From positions 26,786 to 90,785 of the forward strand of contig SAQE01000011.1 of assembly GCA_004020545.1 (NCBI GenBank): a stretch of DNA of 64,000 nt, written 5' to 3'. Shown here piece after piece: positions 24,719 through 35,165 of this stretch (the stretch's first letter is position 1; the number at the start of each line of letters is the position of its first letter). The position numbers and the translations under genes are program-made. This DNA is from Mesorhizobium sp. GTDB lineage: Bacteria; Pseudomonadota; Alphaproteobacteria; Rhizobiales; Rhizobiaceae. Below the pieces are notes generated by a model that had not been told where the DNA came from, did no database searches, and saw only the letters and a program-made list of their open reading frames with translations.

Positions 24719-25582
24719 TCAGGCTGGACTTTTTTCCGCAATGTCAAAAAATGCCTGCCGCAACGAAAGTGTCATAGAGCCGGGATGGCCGTTTGCGATC
24801 GGCGCGCCGTCGATTTCGACCACCGGCATGGCGATCGTGGTCGCGGAACTGATGAAAGCCTCGCGCGCGGCCTTGGCTTCGGCGACCGAAAATCCACGCT
24901 CTTCGACCTTCAGACCGAGCTTGGCGGCGACGTCGAACAGCGTCGTGCGCGTGATGCCCCGCAGGATGCCGTGCTCTGCCGGGCGCGTCACCAGAACGCC
25001 GTCGCTGGTGACGATCCAGGCATTGGACGAGCCGCCTTCCTTGACAGTGCCGTCGGCATCGACGAACCAGGCTTCTTGAGCGCCGGCTTCCTTGGCCTTC
25101 TGCTTGGCGAGCACATTGGGCAAAAGTCCGATGCTCTTGATGTCGACACGGTCCCAGCGATTCTCCGGCACCGTGATGACCTTGATGCCGGTCTCGACCC
25201 GCGTGGCAGCGGCAGCGGGATCGGCCTTGCGGGCGGTTATAACCAGAGCCGGCCTGGTGCCCGCCGCCGGAAAGAAGAACTCGCGGCCGGCGACGCCGCG
25301 CGTCACCTGGAGATAGACGAGGCCGTTGACGACATGGTTGCGGCGCACCACCTCGCGCAGCAGCAGCGGCAGCACACCCTCCGAGACCGGCCAGGCGATC
25401 GACAGTTCCTTCAGCGAACGCTTGAGCCTGGCCAAATGGCGCGGCATGTCGACGATAAAGCCGCGCGCCACCTCGCAGACCTCATAGACGCCGTCGGCGA
25501 ACTGGTAGCCGCGATCCTCGATATGGACACGGGCTTGAGCATGGGCGACGTAGCGCCCGTTGACATAGGCAATGCGCGGCAT
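24719..25582 (-). CDS. dat: D-amino-acid aminotransferase (fold type IV)
   Basis: A 287-residue PLP enzyme related to D-alanine transaminase and branched-chain aminotransferases. Typical segments are YVNGRYVAHAQARVHIEDRG (start), GVYEV, YLQVTRGVAGREFFFP, the PLP-lysine region DIKSIGLLPNVLAKQKAKE, and VKEGGSSNAWIV. It transfers amino groups between D-amino acids and 2-oxo acids, probably supplying D-Ala or D-Glu. It lies between ntrX and hfq; this insertion is common in rhizobial ntr regions (from memory). Confidence 0.9.
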   Translation of the reverse strand: MPRIAYVNGRYVAHAQARVHIEDRGYQFADGVYEVCEVARGFIVDMPRHLARLKRSLKELSIAWPVSEGVLPLLLREVVRRNHVVNGLVYLQVTRGVAGREFFFPAAGTRPALVITARKADPAAAATRVETGIKVITVPENRWDRVDIKSIGLLPNVLAKQKAKEAGAQEAWFVDADGTVKEGGSSNAWIVTSDGVLVTRPAEHGILRGITRTTLFDVAAKLGLKVEERGFSVAEAKAAREAFISSATTIAMPVVEIDGAPIANGHPGSMTLSLRQAFFDIAEKSPA

Positions 25583-25661
25583 GGAAACACCTCAGGACAA
25601 TTCGGCTTTCTTAGGCGATTCCGCCGCTGCCGTAATGAACAATCGGGTGGACCAACCGGCC

Positions 25662-27023
25662 CTACACTCCGAGCGACTTCAGCTTGCGGTGCAAGGCCGA
25701 TCGCTCCATGCCGATGAACTCGGCCGTCTTCGAGATGTTGCCGCCGAAGCGGTTGATCTGGGCGATCAGATAGTCCTTCTCGAATTGTTCGCGCGCCTCG
25801 CGCAGCGGGAGCGCCATGATGTGCTGGTCCGACTGGTTGGGCGTGCGCGGCATGACATCGCCGATCTCGGAGGGCAGAAGGTCGGCGGTGATCGGCGCAT
25901 CGGCGTCGCCGCCGCGCGCCAGGATCATCAGCCGCTCGACATTGTTGCGCAACTGGCGGACGTTGCCCGGCCAATTATGCGCCTGCAGCACTGCTAAAGC
26001 GTCGTCGCCGATGCGGCGCGGCCTGATGCCGGCCTGGCGCGCGATCTGCTTCATGAAATTGTCGACGAGATACGGGATATCTTCGCGCCGCTCGGCGAGC
26101 CCCGGCACCATGACCGGAACCACCGCCAGGCGGTGGTAGAGATCCTCGCGGAAGCGGCCGTCGGCGATCATCGCCTCCAGGTTCTGCGAGGTGGACGAGA
26201 TGATGCGGACGTCGACCCTGACCCGCTTGGTGCCGCCTACCCGCTCGAACTGCTGCTCGACCAGCACGCGCAGGATCTTGTTCTGCGTCTCGCGCGGCAT
26301 GTCGGCGACTTCATCGATGTAGAGGATACCGCGATGCGCCTCCTCCAGCGCGCCGATCTTGCGCTCGGTGCCGTTCGATTCGGTGCCGAACAGCTCGATC
26401 TCCATGCGCTCGGGTGTGATGGTGGCAGCGCTCAAGGTCACGAAAGGTGCGTTCTTGCGTGCCGACAGCGCGTGGATGGCGCGCGCCGTCAGTTCCTTGC
26501 CGGAGCCGGACGGGCCGATGATCATGACGCGGCTGTTGGTCGGCGCGACGCGCTCGATGGTCTGCCGCAACTGGCTCATCGCCGACGACATGCCGATCAG
26601 GTCGAAGGTCTCGCCGCTGCGCAGCTTGAGATCGGAGACCTCGCGCCGCAATTTGGACGTCTCCAGAGCGCGTTCGGCGATCAGGATGAGACGGTCGGCC
26701 TTGAACGGCTTCTCGATGAAATCATAAGCGCCGCGACGGATGGCCGAAACCGCCGTTTCGATGTTGCCGTGGCCGGAGATCATCACCACCGGCATGTTCG
26801 GATGCATCGTCTTGATCTCGTCGAGCAGCGCCAGACCATCGAGGCGCGAGCCCTGCAGCCAGATATCGAGGAAAATCAGCCGCGGCGCCCGATCTGCGAT
26901 TGCTGCCAGCGCGCTGTCGGCATCATGTGCCGTGCGGGTTTCGTGACCTTCGTCGCTCAGGATACCGGCGACGAGTTCGCGGATGTCTTCCTCGTCATCG
27001 ACGATGAGAATGTCAGACGCCAT
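25662..27023 (-). CDS. ntrX: Nitrogen regulation response regulator NtrX
   Basis: A 453-residue response regulator. The receiver domain has DDEED near the start and phospho-acceptor D53. The AAA+ domain has Walker A GPSGSGKE at 170-177, and the C-terminal Fis-type helix-turn-helix is NISKTAEFIGMERSALHRKL. The loop that contacts sigma-54 (GAFTGA) is missing: residues 211-230 read LFGTESNGTE followed by RKIGALEEAH. It therefore probably works without sigma-54. It overlaps ntrY by 11 bp. The longer frame upstream of 27023 lies within ntrY. Confidence 0.95.
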   Translation of the reverse strand: MASDILIVDDEEDIRELVAGILSDEGHETRTAHDADSALAAIADRAPRLIFLDIWLQGSRLDGLALLDEIKTMHPNMPVVMISGHGNIETAVSAIRRGAYDFIEKPFKADRLILIAERALETSKLRREVSDLKLRSGETFDLIGMSSAMSQLRQTIERVAPTNSRVMIIGPSGSGKELTARAIHALSARKNAPFVTLSAATITPERMEIELFGTESNGTERKIGALEEAHRGILYIDEVADMPRETQNKILRVLVEQQFERVGGTKRVRVDVRIISSTSQNLEAMIADGRFREDLYHRLAVVPVMVPGLAERREDIPYLVDNFMKQIARQAGIRPRRIGDDALAVLQAHNWPGNVRQLRNNVERLMILARGGDADAPITADLLPSEIGDVMPRTPNQSDQHIMALPLREAREQFEKDYLIAQINRFGGNISKTAEFIGMERSALHRKLKSLGV

Positions 27024-29304
27024 TACCGACCTTTTCAGTTTCTCGTTCGTGTTCGTTGCGGCTTTCGCCGCGTGGCGGCGCGGCAACTACCACCGCCGGC
27101 GGCAGGATGATTGAGATCATCGCGCCCCGGCCGCCGTGGAAATCCGGCGGCGCGTCGTGCAATTCGAGCCTGCCGCCATGGTCCTCCACGATCTTCTTGA
27201 CGATAGCGAGGCCAAGGCCGGTGCCTTTTTCGCGCGTCGTCATATAGGGCTCGAGCAGCCTCTGCCGATTCTCGCGCGGCAACCCTTTGCCGTTGTCGAT
27301 AACGTCGATTCTTATGGCGCCATCTTGGCGCCCCGCTTGAATCCGGATTGTGCCGTCGGAACGGTCTTTCGCATCAAGTCCGTCAATGGCCTCGGCGGCG
27401 TTCTTGATGACGTTGCCGAAAGCCTGCGCCATCAGGCGGCTGTCGAACGTGCCCTTCAGCGGCTCGTTGCCGAAATCGCGCTCGAAGGCAATGTCGGAGC
27501 GACTGACCTCCACCAGGAACGACGCCTCGCGCAGCGATTCGCGCAGATCGATGACTTTCATCTCCGGTTTCGGCATGCGGGCGAAGGCCGAGAATTCGTC
27601 GACCATGCGGCCGATGTCCTCGACCTGGCGGATGATGGTGTCGGTACACTGATCGAAGACCTCGCGGTCCTCGGTGATGACCTTGCCGTAACGGCGCCTG
27701 ATGCGCTCGGCCGAGAGCTGGATCGGCGTCAGCGGGTTCTTGATTTCGTGGGCGATGCGCCGCGCCACGTCCGCCCAAGCCGATGAGCGCTGCGCCTGCA
27801 CGAGATCGGTGATGTCGTCGACGGTCACGACATAGGATTTTTCATCCGAGCCTTCGTCACCTGCCTCAACAGTGATCTGGACATTGAAGGTCCGCTCCAT
27901 GCCGGCGCGGAAGAAGGTCACCTGCTCACGATAGACCGGCTTGCCGGACTGGCGGCCGATTTCGAAGATGCGGCCGACATGCGGCAGGATGGCCGAGAGG
28001 TTCTGTCCGAGCGCGGCACTGGCCGAGATCGCCAGCATGGTTTCGGCCGAGCGGTTGACGATGGTGATGGTGCCGTAGGAATCGACGCCGATGACGCCGG
28101 CGGTGACGCCCTCCAGCACCGCTTCGGAGAAACGGCGCCGCTCGTCGATCAGATCCTTGGCCGACAGCAACTCGTTGCGCTGCGATTTGAGCTCGAGGAT
28201 CATGTTGTTGAAGGTCTCGCCCAGCGAGGCAACGTCGCCATCGGATTGACGTACGGGAACGGCGACATCGAGATTGCCGGTCGCCACCTCGTCGGCCGCG
28301 CCGATCAGCTGGCGGATCGGCCGCACCAGCCGGTCGGCGACCGCAATGCCGGTCCAGATCGCCGACAGGATGATGATCAGCGTCAGCGACAGATAGGGCA
28401 GCGCGAAGGCCACCTGGGAGGTGCGGCGGTTGTCCTCGAGGTTGCGGTACTCGTCTGTATTGGATTTGACGATCTGGCGCGCGCGGATCACTTCGGGGTC
28501 GACCAGCCGGATCGTGTAAAGGTAAAGACCCTCGATCTCGCGCAGCTTGACGATGGCGCCCATGATGTTGCGGGTGCGCGGTTCTATCAGCACCGGCTTG
28601 CCGTCGGCGGCGGTATCGACAGCGCCGGGCGGCGGCTCGGGCATGGCGAAATCGGTGTCGGTCTTGGCGCTCATCACGAAGGAGCCGTCGGGCTTGATCA
28701 GCGCCGCATGCGCCAGCCCGCGGCCGACGGCTTCCTTGTTCATGAGATCGAGGAAACCGGTGCGGTCGAGGCCGTAGAGCGTGCGCGAGGCGTCGAGATC
28801 ATAGGCCATCGACAGCGTCGTGCCCTGCAGGTTGCGAGCATTTTCCTGGACATAGGCATCCGCGATCGACAGCGAGGAATTGACGATGGTCTTAGTGCGG
28901 ATTTCGAACCAGCGGTCGAGGCCGATGTCCAGCGTGATCGAGGCAATGATGGCCACCATGATCGCCGGAATGGCGGCGACCAGCGCAAACATGGCGACGA
29001 TGCGCACATGCAGCCGCGAGGCTGCCCTGCCGTGCCGCCGGGCCATGACGATGCGACGCACCTCGCGGGCGACCAGCGCGATCAGGAACAGGACGAAGAC
29101 GGCATTGAGCGCGATTAGCGCCCAGGTAATGTCGGCGTCCGGCGCAATCGGCGTCGCGCCGACCAGGATCGCAAACGAGATCGCTGCCGTGATCATGGCG
29201 CCCACGATCGCGACCACGCCAGGCAGCGCCAGCAGCCGGCGGCCGTCGCGAACGCCGGCCCGGTTGAAAAGCGGTTGGTTCAGTGTCGGAGCCTCAGCAG
29301 CCAT
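27013..29304 (-). CDS. ntrY: Nitrogen regulation sensor kinase NtrY
   Basis: A 763-residue membrane histidine kinase. Three hydrophobic segments lie in the first ~130 residues. A periplasmic sensor domain follows, then another membrane segment at about 310-330 (LTLIIILSAIWTGIAVADRL) and a HAMP linker. After that come PAS (GVTAGVIGVDSYGTITIVNR), the phospho-His box [20 protein letters not shown] and an ATPase domain with DNGKGLP and GTGLGLAIVKKI. NtrY phosphorylates NtrX and links nitrogen or redox state to gene expression. Here its upstream neighbour is an araC gene instead of ntrC. Confidence 0.95.
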   Translation of the reverse strand: MAAEAPTLNQPLFNRAGVRDGRRLLALPGVVAIVGAMITAAISFAILVGATPIAPDADITWALIALNAVFVLFLIALVAREVRRIVMARRHGRAASRLHVRIVAMFALVAAIPAIMVAIIASITLDIGLDRWFEIRTKTIVNSSLSIADAYVQENARNLQGTTLSMAYDLDASRTLYGLDRTGFLDLMNKEAVGRGLAHAALIKPDGSFVMSAKTDTDFAMPEPPPGAVDTAADGKPVLIEPRTRNIMGAIVKLREIEGLYLYTIRLVDPEVIRARQIVKSNTDEYRNLEDNRRTSQVAFALPYLSLTLIIILSAIWTGIAVADRLVRPIRQLIGAADEVATGNLDVAVPVRQSDGDVASLGETFNNMILELKSQRNELLSAKDLIDERRRFSEAVLEGVTAGVIGVDSYGTITIVNRSAETMLAISASAALGQNLSAILPHVGRIFEIGRQSGKPVYREQVTFFRAGMERTFNVQITVEAGDEGSDEKSYVVTVDDITDLVQAQRSSAWADVARRIAHEIKNPLTPIQLSAERIRRRYGKVITEDREVFDQCTDTIIRQVEDIGRMVDEFSAFARMPKPEMKVIDLRESLREASFLVEVSRSDIAFERDFGNEPLKGTFDSRLMAQAFGNVIKNAAEAIDGLDAKDRSDGTIRIQAGRQDGAIRIDVIDNGKGLPRENRQRLLEPYMTTREKGTGLGLAIVKKIVEDHGGRLELHDAPPDFHGGRGAMISIILPPAVVVAAPPRGESRNEHERETEKVGNGV

Positions 29305-29473
29305 ATCGCCGTCTAGAGTCGGTCATAGCGTCGGATGTATGCAACGCATTGTGGCGATTATGCAACAAGTGTGGCCGGGACGGAAATCTTTCCCCGGCTC
29401 ATTCACGCAAAAGGGACCATGCCGGTGATCCAATGCCGCCGAACGAGCCGGCCCGGCGATGCGATGGCTCGCG

Positions 29474-30295
29474 TCACTTCTCCAGTCGCGCCCGTCGCAA
29501 GCTGCGCGGCGTCTGCCCGATCTCGCGGCGCATCCAATGCGCCAGATGCGACTGATGCGCGAAGCCTGTCAGATAGGCCACCTCGCTGGTGCTGAGGTCG
29601 CTTCCCAGAATCAGGGAACGGGCACGCTCAACCCGGCGTCGCAGCACATAGCGGTGAAGGGTCGTGCCGGTCGCCGCCTTGAACCATGTCCTGAGATGCG
29701 AGCTGCTGGCGTTGGCGATGCGGCTCAGCGTATCGATCGTGAGCGGCTCGGAAAGATGTGCGTCGATATAGTCCAGGATACGTTTGAACTGCGCATCCGA
29801 CAGTCGAACCGTTCGATCCGTCTCCAAATCGTCGAGACCAACCAGCCGCACCGCAAGCGCGATGCCGACACTTTCGGCGAACAGAATCCCACCCGGCGAG
29901 CCTGCGTCTTGGTCGGTTTCAAGTGCCCGGACGAGGTATTCGATACGTTCGTCCCGAAGCAGGTGCCGCGTGTCGAAATGACGCGCCCTTACGCTGCCCT
30001 CAATCTCCGACGCCACACCCTCGATCATGGCAGGCGGCAGGCGAACCTCCCTCGTTTCGAATGAGGTTTCAGCCTCGAACCCGCCCTCCTGTCCCGCGGG
30101 TACGAAATCAATGTCACCAGCTCGCCGTAAGAAATATCGCCCGGCGTCATTGCAATAGGTGCGCGTCGCCGCGCTAGCATGAACCATGATGCGGTGATGA
30201 TCCGCCCGCGGCAGCCGATAGGTGCCTGCTTCGACATGCCGGGAAGCGATTGATATGCCAGCCGAGGCCCGGGCCGAAGTGAACTGCGGATGCAT
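29474..30295 (-). CDS. AraC-family transcription regulator
   Basis: A 273-residue regulator. The N-terminal ~160 residues look like a cupin-type ligand domain. The C-terminal ~100 residues are the double helix-turn-helix of AraC/XylS, with IANASSSHLRTWFKAATGTT and the second helix pair EVAYLTGFAHQSHLAHWMRR followed by IGQTPRSLRR. It is divergent from the NAD-dependent epimerase gene at 30413. The 117-bp gap between them carries a long imperfect palindrome, so it probably controls that gene. The pair separates ntrC from ntrY. Confidence 0.92.
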   Translation of the reverse strand: MHPQFTSARASAGISIASRHVEAGTYRLPRADHHRIMVHASAATRTYCNDAGRYFLRRAGDIDFVPAGQEGGFEAETSFETREVRLPPAMIEGVASEIEGSVRARHFDTRHLLRDERIEYLVRALETDQDAGSPGGILFAESVGIALAVRLVGLDDLETDRTVRLSDAQFKRILDYIDAHLSEPLTIDTLSRIANASSSHLRTWFKAATGTTLHRYVLRRRVERARSLILGSDLSTSEVAYLTGFAHQSHLAHWMRREIGQTPRSLRRARLEK

Positions 30296-30309
30296 GTGAA
30301 ACGAGCCTC

Positions 30310-30358
30310 AAAATCATGGCAGAACCTGCTCAACATTTGGCGGTTCCTGCGCGATTTT
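30310..30358. promoter_or_regulatory. Long imperfect palindrome in the araC/epimerase divergent region
   Basis: AAAATC (30310-30315) mirrors GATTTT (30353-30358). Inside it GCAG-AACC mirrors GGTTCCTGC. The element sits 15 bp from the araC start and 54 bp from the epimerase start. It is a likely operator for the AraC protein or a leader hairpin. Confidence 0.5.
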
Positions 30359-30412
30359 CAATGCCGAAGCCCTTTAGACCTGCGCCTCGTTTGCCAACGC
30401 AAAGAGGTTCAT

Positions 30413-31303
30413 ATGAGTTACTATGTTGTCGTCGGAGCAGGCCCGGTCGGGCGAGAGACGGCGCGCCTGCTCGGTGAGCAGGGACATGATGTCGTCCTCA
30501 TAAGCAGGAGCGTCGGAGATATCGATTTGCCTGGCGTGCGCGCGAGGCAGGCGGACGCCACCGATGCCGCCGAACTTTCACGCATCAGCCGGGGCGCGCA
30601 TGCCATCTTCATGTGCGCCATGGCGCCTTACCACCGGTGGCCGACTGACTTCTTTCCGATCGTCGACGGCACGGTGCGCGCGGCGGAGGCCGTTGATGCG
30701 AAGATCATCCTGCTCGGAAACCTCTACGGCTACGGCGAAAACGCCGACAGTTCCCTTCACTCAGGCTTGCCGCTCGACCCGACATCGAGGAAGGGCACTG
30801 TTCGGACGATAATGTGGCAGCGTGTGTCTCGAGCCAAGGTACCGGCCATCGAGGTGCGTTCCAGCGACTATCTGGGGTATGGCGCGGTCACCTACTTCTC
30901 GCTTCTCGCACTGCCATCCATCGTTCAAGGAAAGCCTGTCGCCTTCTTGGGAGACCTCGACGCCGATCATGCCTGGGCTTTCATCAAGGACGTCGCCCGG
31001 ACGCTCGTCGCGTCAGCATTCTACACAGGTGAATGGGGACGAGCCTTCCATGTCCCGTCGCAATACGCTTCGCCCCGCGATCTTATCCGCAGAACCGCGG
31101 CGATGCTCGGAAGGGAGGTTGCGCCAATGCGTTGCTATTCCATCGTCGAGATGGAAGCCCTGGGCATGCATGAGCTCGTGGAAATGAAATATCTCTTCGA
31201 TCGCCCGCTGCTGGTCGATTCTTCCGATACCGAGCATCTCCTAGGCGTGAAGGCAAGCAGCCTTGATGTAATGATCGCGGACACCGTCAGAGACTATCTC
31301 TGA
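30413..31303 (+). CDS. NAD(P)-dependent epimerase/dehydratase-like protein
   Basis: A 296-residue atypical SDR. The N-terminus YYVVVGAGPVGRETARLLGE has the GxGxxG nucleotide loop followed by HDVVLISRS. A LLGNLYGYGENAD segment corresponds to the substrate loop. The later KGTVRTIMW and VRSSDYLGYG regions resemble NAD-dependent epimerases, and no clean YxxxK is visible at the usual place. The start at 30413 has AGAGG in front; the longer upstream frame overlaps the control region. It is divergent from and probably regulated by the AraC gene. The substrate is unknown. Confidence 0.82.
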   Translation: MSYYVVVGAGPVGRETARLLGEQGHDVVLISRSVGDIDLPGVRARQADATDAAELSRISRGAHAIFMCAMAPYHRWPTDFFPIVDGTVRAAEAVDAKIILLGNLYGYGENADSSLHSGLPLDPTSRKGTVRTIMWQRVSRAKVPAIEVRSSDYLGYGAVTYFSLLALPSIVQGKPVAFLGDLDADHAWAFIKDVARTLVASAFYTGEWGRAFHVPSQYASPRDLIRRTAAMLGREVAPMRCYSIVEMEALGMHELVEMKYLFDRPLLVDSSDTEHLLGVKASSLDVMIADTVRDYL

Positions 31304-31401
31304 ACCAATTATATGAAATGGAAACAAAGCGTTACGCCCGTCGGCTGACGGGCTGAACAAACGAGATGGGGCCGGCAAAGCATCTGGCAGGCATCGAAGG
31401 T

Positions 31402-32858
<1,457 letters not shown>

Positions 32859-32862
<4 letters not shown>

Positions 32863-34001
32863 TTGCGGTCTCCTTCAGCTTCCTCGCCGGCGCCGGGCGA
32901 AGTCTCCTTCCAGGCCGGCATCAGGACGCGGAACGTGGTTCCGCGCTGCGTCGAATCGCATTCGATGATGCCGCCGTGCTCGCCGACGATCTTGGCGACC
33001 AGCGCCAGCCCAAGGCCGGAGCCGTTCGGCTTGGTGGTGATGAATGGGTCGAAGAGGATCGGCAGGATGTCCTCGGAAACGCCGGGGCCGTTGTCGTGCA
33101 CGCAAAATTCCAGCGGCAGCGAGACGCGGTCCTGCGTTCCCGGCACGGAAACGCGGATGCCCGGCCGGAACGCCGTCGAGAGAACGATCTCGCCCTGCGG
33201 GTCGGCGCCGATCGCCTCGGCGGCATTCTTGACCAGGTTCAGGAACACCTGGATCAACTGGTCGCGGTTGGCAAAGACCGGAGGAAGCGATGGATCATAT
33301 TCCTCCAAAATCTTGATCCGCTTGGCAAAACCGTTCTTGGCGATTGCCTTTACGTGGTCGAGCACGACGTGGATGTTGACCGGAAAGCGCTCGATCGGCC
33401 GCTCGTCGGAAAACACCTCCATGCGGTCGACCAGCGAGACGATGCGGTCGGTCTCGTCGGTGATCAGCCGGGTGAGAGCGCGATCCTCGTCGGAGGCCGA
33501 CAGTTCGAGCAGTTGGGCGGCGCCGCGGATGCCGGAAAGCGGATTCTTGATCTCATGCGCCAGCATCGCGGCGAGGCCGGTGACCGAGCGGGCGGCACCG
33601 CGATGAGTCATCTGGCGGTCGATCTTGTCGGCCATCGACCGTTCCTGGAACATCACCACGACGGAGCCCGGGAACTCCGGCACCGGCGCGACATAGAGGT
33701 CGACCATCTTCTCGATGCCAAGGCGCGGCGAGGAAACGTCGACGCGGTATTCGTTGACCGGCGCGTGGCGCTCGCGCACCTGGTCGACGAGAGTCAGCAG
33801 CGGGCTGCCGAACGGCACCAGCTTGGACAAAGTGTTGCGGGCGAGCATGGTGGCGCTAGAGCGGAAGAAATCCTCGGCATCCGCGTTGGCGAAAATGATG
33901 AAGCCGTCGGCATCGACCATGATCACCGGGCGGCGGATGGTGTTCAGCACGATGTTGGCGGCATCCGCCATTTCGGCTGGCTGTGGAGCGCTCGCCTTCA
34001 T
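32859..34001 (-). CDS. ntrB: Nitrogen regulation sensor kinase NtrB
   Basis: A 380-residue soluble histidine kinase. It has a PAS domain ([20 protein letters not shown]-like segment near the start), the phospho-His box [20 protein letters not shown], an N box NAAEAIG and a G box [14 protein letters not shown]-type region ending [12 protein letters not shown]. There is no membrane segment. It responds to the PII protein and controls NtrC phosphorylation. It overlaps dusB and ntrC by 4 bp each, forming a tight dusB-ntrB-ntrC operon. Confidence 0.97.
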
Positions 34002-35026
34002 GCCGCGCTCCGCAGTTCGGTCGGCATGGCAGGATAGGCAAGAGCCTCGCGCAACCCCCGGACGACCTCCGCGGTCTCAAAAGAGGTGAGGATACGCTTC
34101 CGCTGCTCCGCCGACGCCCTGGCCGCGTGCCGGTCGAGATACCAGCCGAGATGCTTGCGCGCCTGGCGCAACCCGCTTTCGACGCCGTAGAGCGAGAGCA
34201 TGTCCTCGTAATGCGCAACGACGTAGTCGGCGAGCGCTTGCGGCGTTTCGGGAATGCCGTGCGTCGATGTATCGGCGGCAGCCGCCGCGACGCTGCCCGC
34301 GGCCCACGGCGCGCCGTAGTGGGCGCGGCCGATCATCACCGCGTCGGCGCCCGACTGTTCGAGGATCGTCGCCGCCTCTTCCGGCGAGCCGACGTCGCCA
34401 TTGGCCACCACCGGGATAGAGACTGCTTGCCTGACACGGGCAATGGCGCGCCAGTCGGCCTTGCCCTGATAGAACTGGCAGCGCGTGCGGCCATGCACGG
34501 TCACCATCCGGACGCCCGCCTGTTCGGCACGGCGCGCCAGCATCGGCGCATTGAGCGCGCTTTCGTCCCAGCCGAGCCGCATCTTGACGGTCACCGGCAC
34601 GGAAACGGCGCCGACCACCGCTTCGATCAGCGAGAGCGCATGATCGAGATCGCGCATCAGTGCCGAGCCGGCATAGCCGCCCGTCACCTTCTTCGCCGGG
34701 CAACCCATGTTGATGTCGATGATGTCGGCGCCCTCGCCGGCGGCGATTCGCGCGCCCTCGGCCATGTGCGCCGCCTCGCGGCCGGCAAGCTGCACCATAT
34801 GGACAGGCAGCCCCGAATGGCGGATGCGCAAGTCGCAGCCGGCTCTGCCCTTGGCCAGTTCGCCGCTGGCCACCATCTCCGACACGACCAGTCCGGCGCC
34901 ATGCGCATGGGCGCGCTGCCGGAATGGCTCGTCGGTGATGCCCGACATCGGCGCGAGGAACACGCGGTTGCGTATCTTCACGCCGCCAATGTCGAGTGGC
35001 GAAGCCAATGTGATCAATTCAGGCAT
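33998..35026 (-). CDS. dusB: tRNA-dihydrouridine synthase B (NifR3)
   Basis: A 342-residue FMN-dependent TIM-barrel enzyme that reduces uridines in tRNA. Key segments are [16 protein letters not shown], the catalytic-cysteine loop [20 protein letters not shown], and VANGDVGS with a GRAHYGAPW phosphate site. The start at 35026 gives the family-like [11 protein letters not shown]; an extra 21 codons upstream are open but unlike the family. dusB (historically nifR3) heads the ntrBC operon in many alphaproteobacteria. Confidence 0.95.
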   Translation of the reverse strand: MPELITLASPLDIGGVKIRNRVFLAPMSGITDEPFRQRAHAHGAGLVVSEMVASGELAKGRAGCDLRIRHSGLPVHMVQLAGREAAHMAEGARIAAGEGADIIDINMGCPAKKVTGGYAGSALMRDLDHALSLIEAVVGAVSVPVTVKMRLGWDESALNAPMLARRAEQAGVRMVTVHGRTRCQFYQGKADWRAIARVRQAVSIPVVANGDVGSPEEAATILEQSGADAVMIGRAHYGAPWAAGSVAAAAADTSTHGIPETPQALADYVVAHYEDMLSLYGVESGLRQARKHLGWYLDRHAARASAEQRKRILTSFETAEVVRGLREALAYPAMPTELRSAA

Positions 35027-35078
35027 GCACAAAAACCAAGCATGTTCAATTGCTGCACATTCTCTAGCCATATGCAAG

Positions 35079-35092
35079 GCGTTGTGCAACGC
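35079..35092. promoter_or_regulatory. Palindrome in the dusB/ispDF divergent promoter region
   Basis: GCGTTG-TG-CAACGC has perfect 6-bp arms. It lies 53 bp before the dusB-ntrBC start and 74 bp before ispDF. No NtrC-type TGCACC-N4-GGTGCA site was seen. Confidence 0.35.
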
Positions 35093-35165
35093 GCAATGAC
35101 GTCACATTAAGGCGCATTTTGGAAAATGCTGGCCTTCCCTTCGAGCCGCGACTAAGCCTCTCGCC

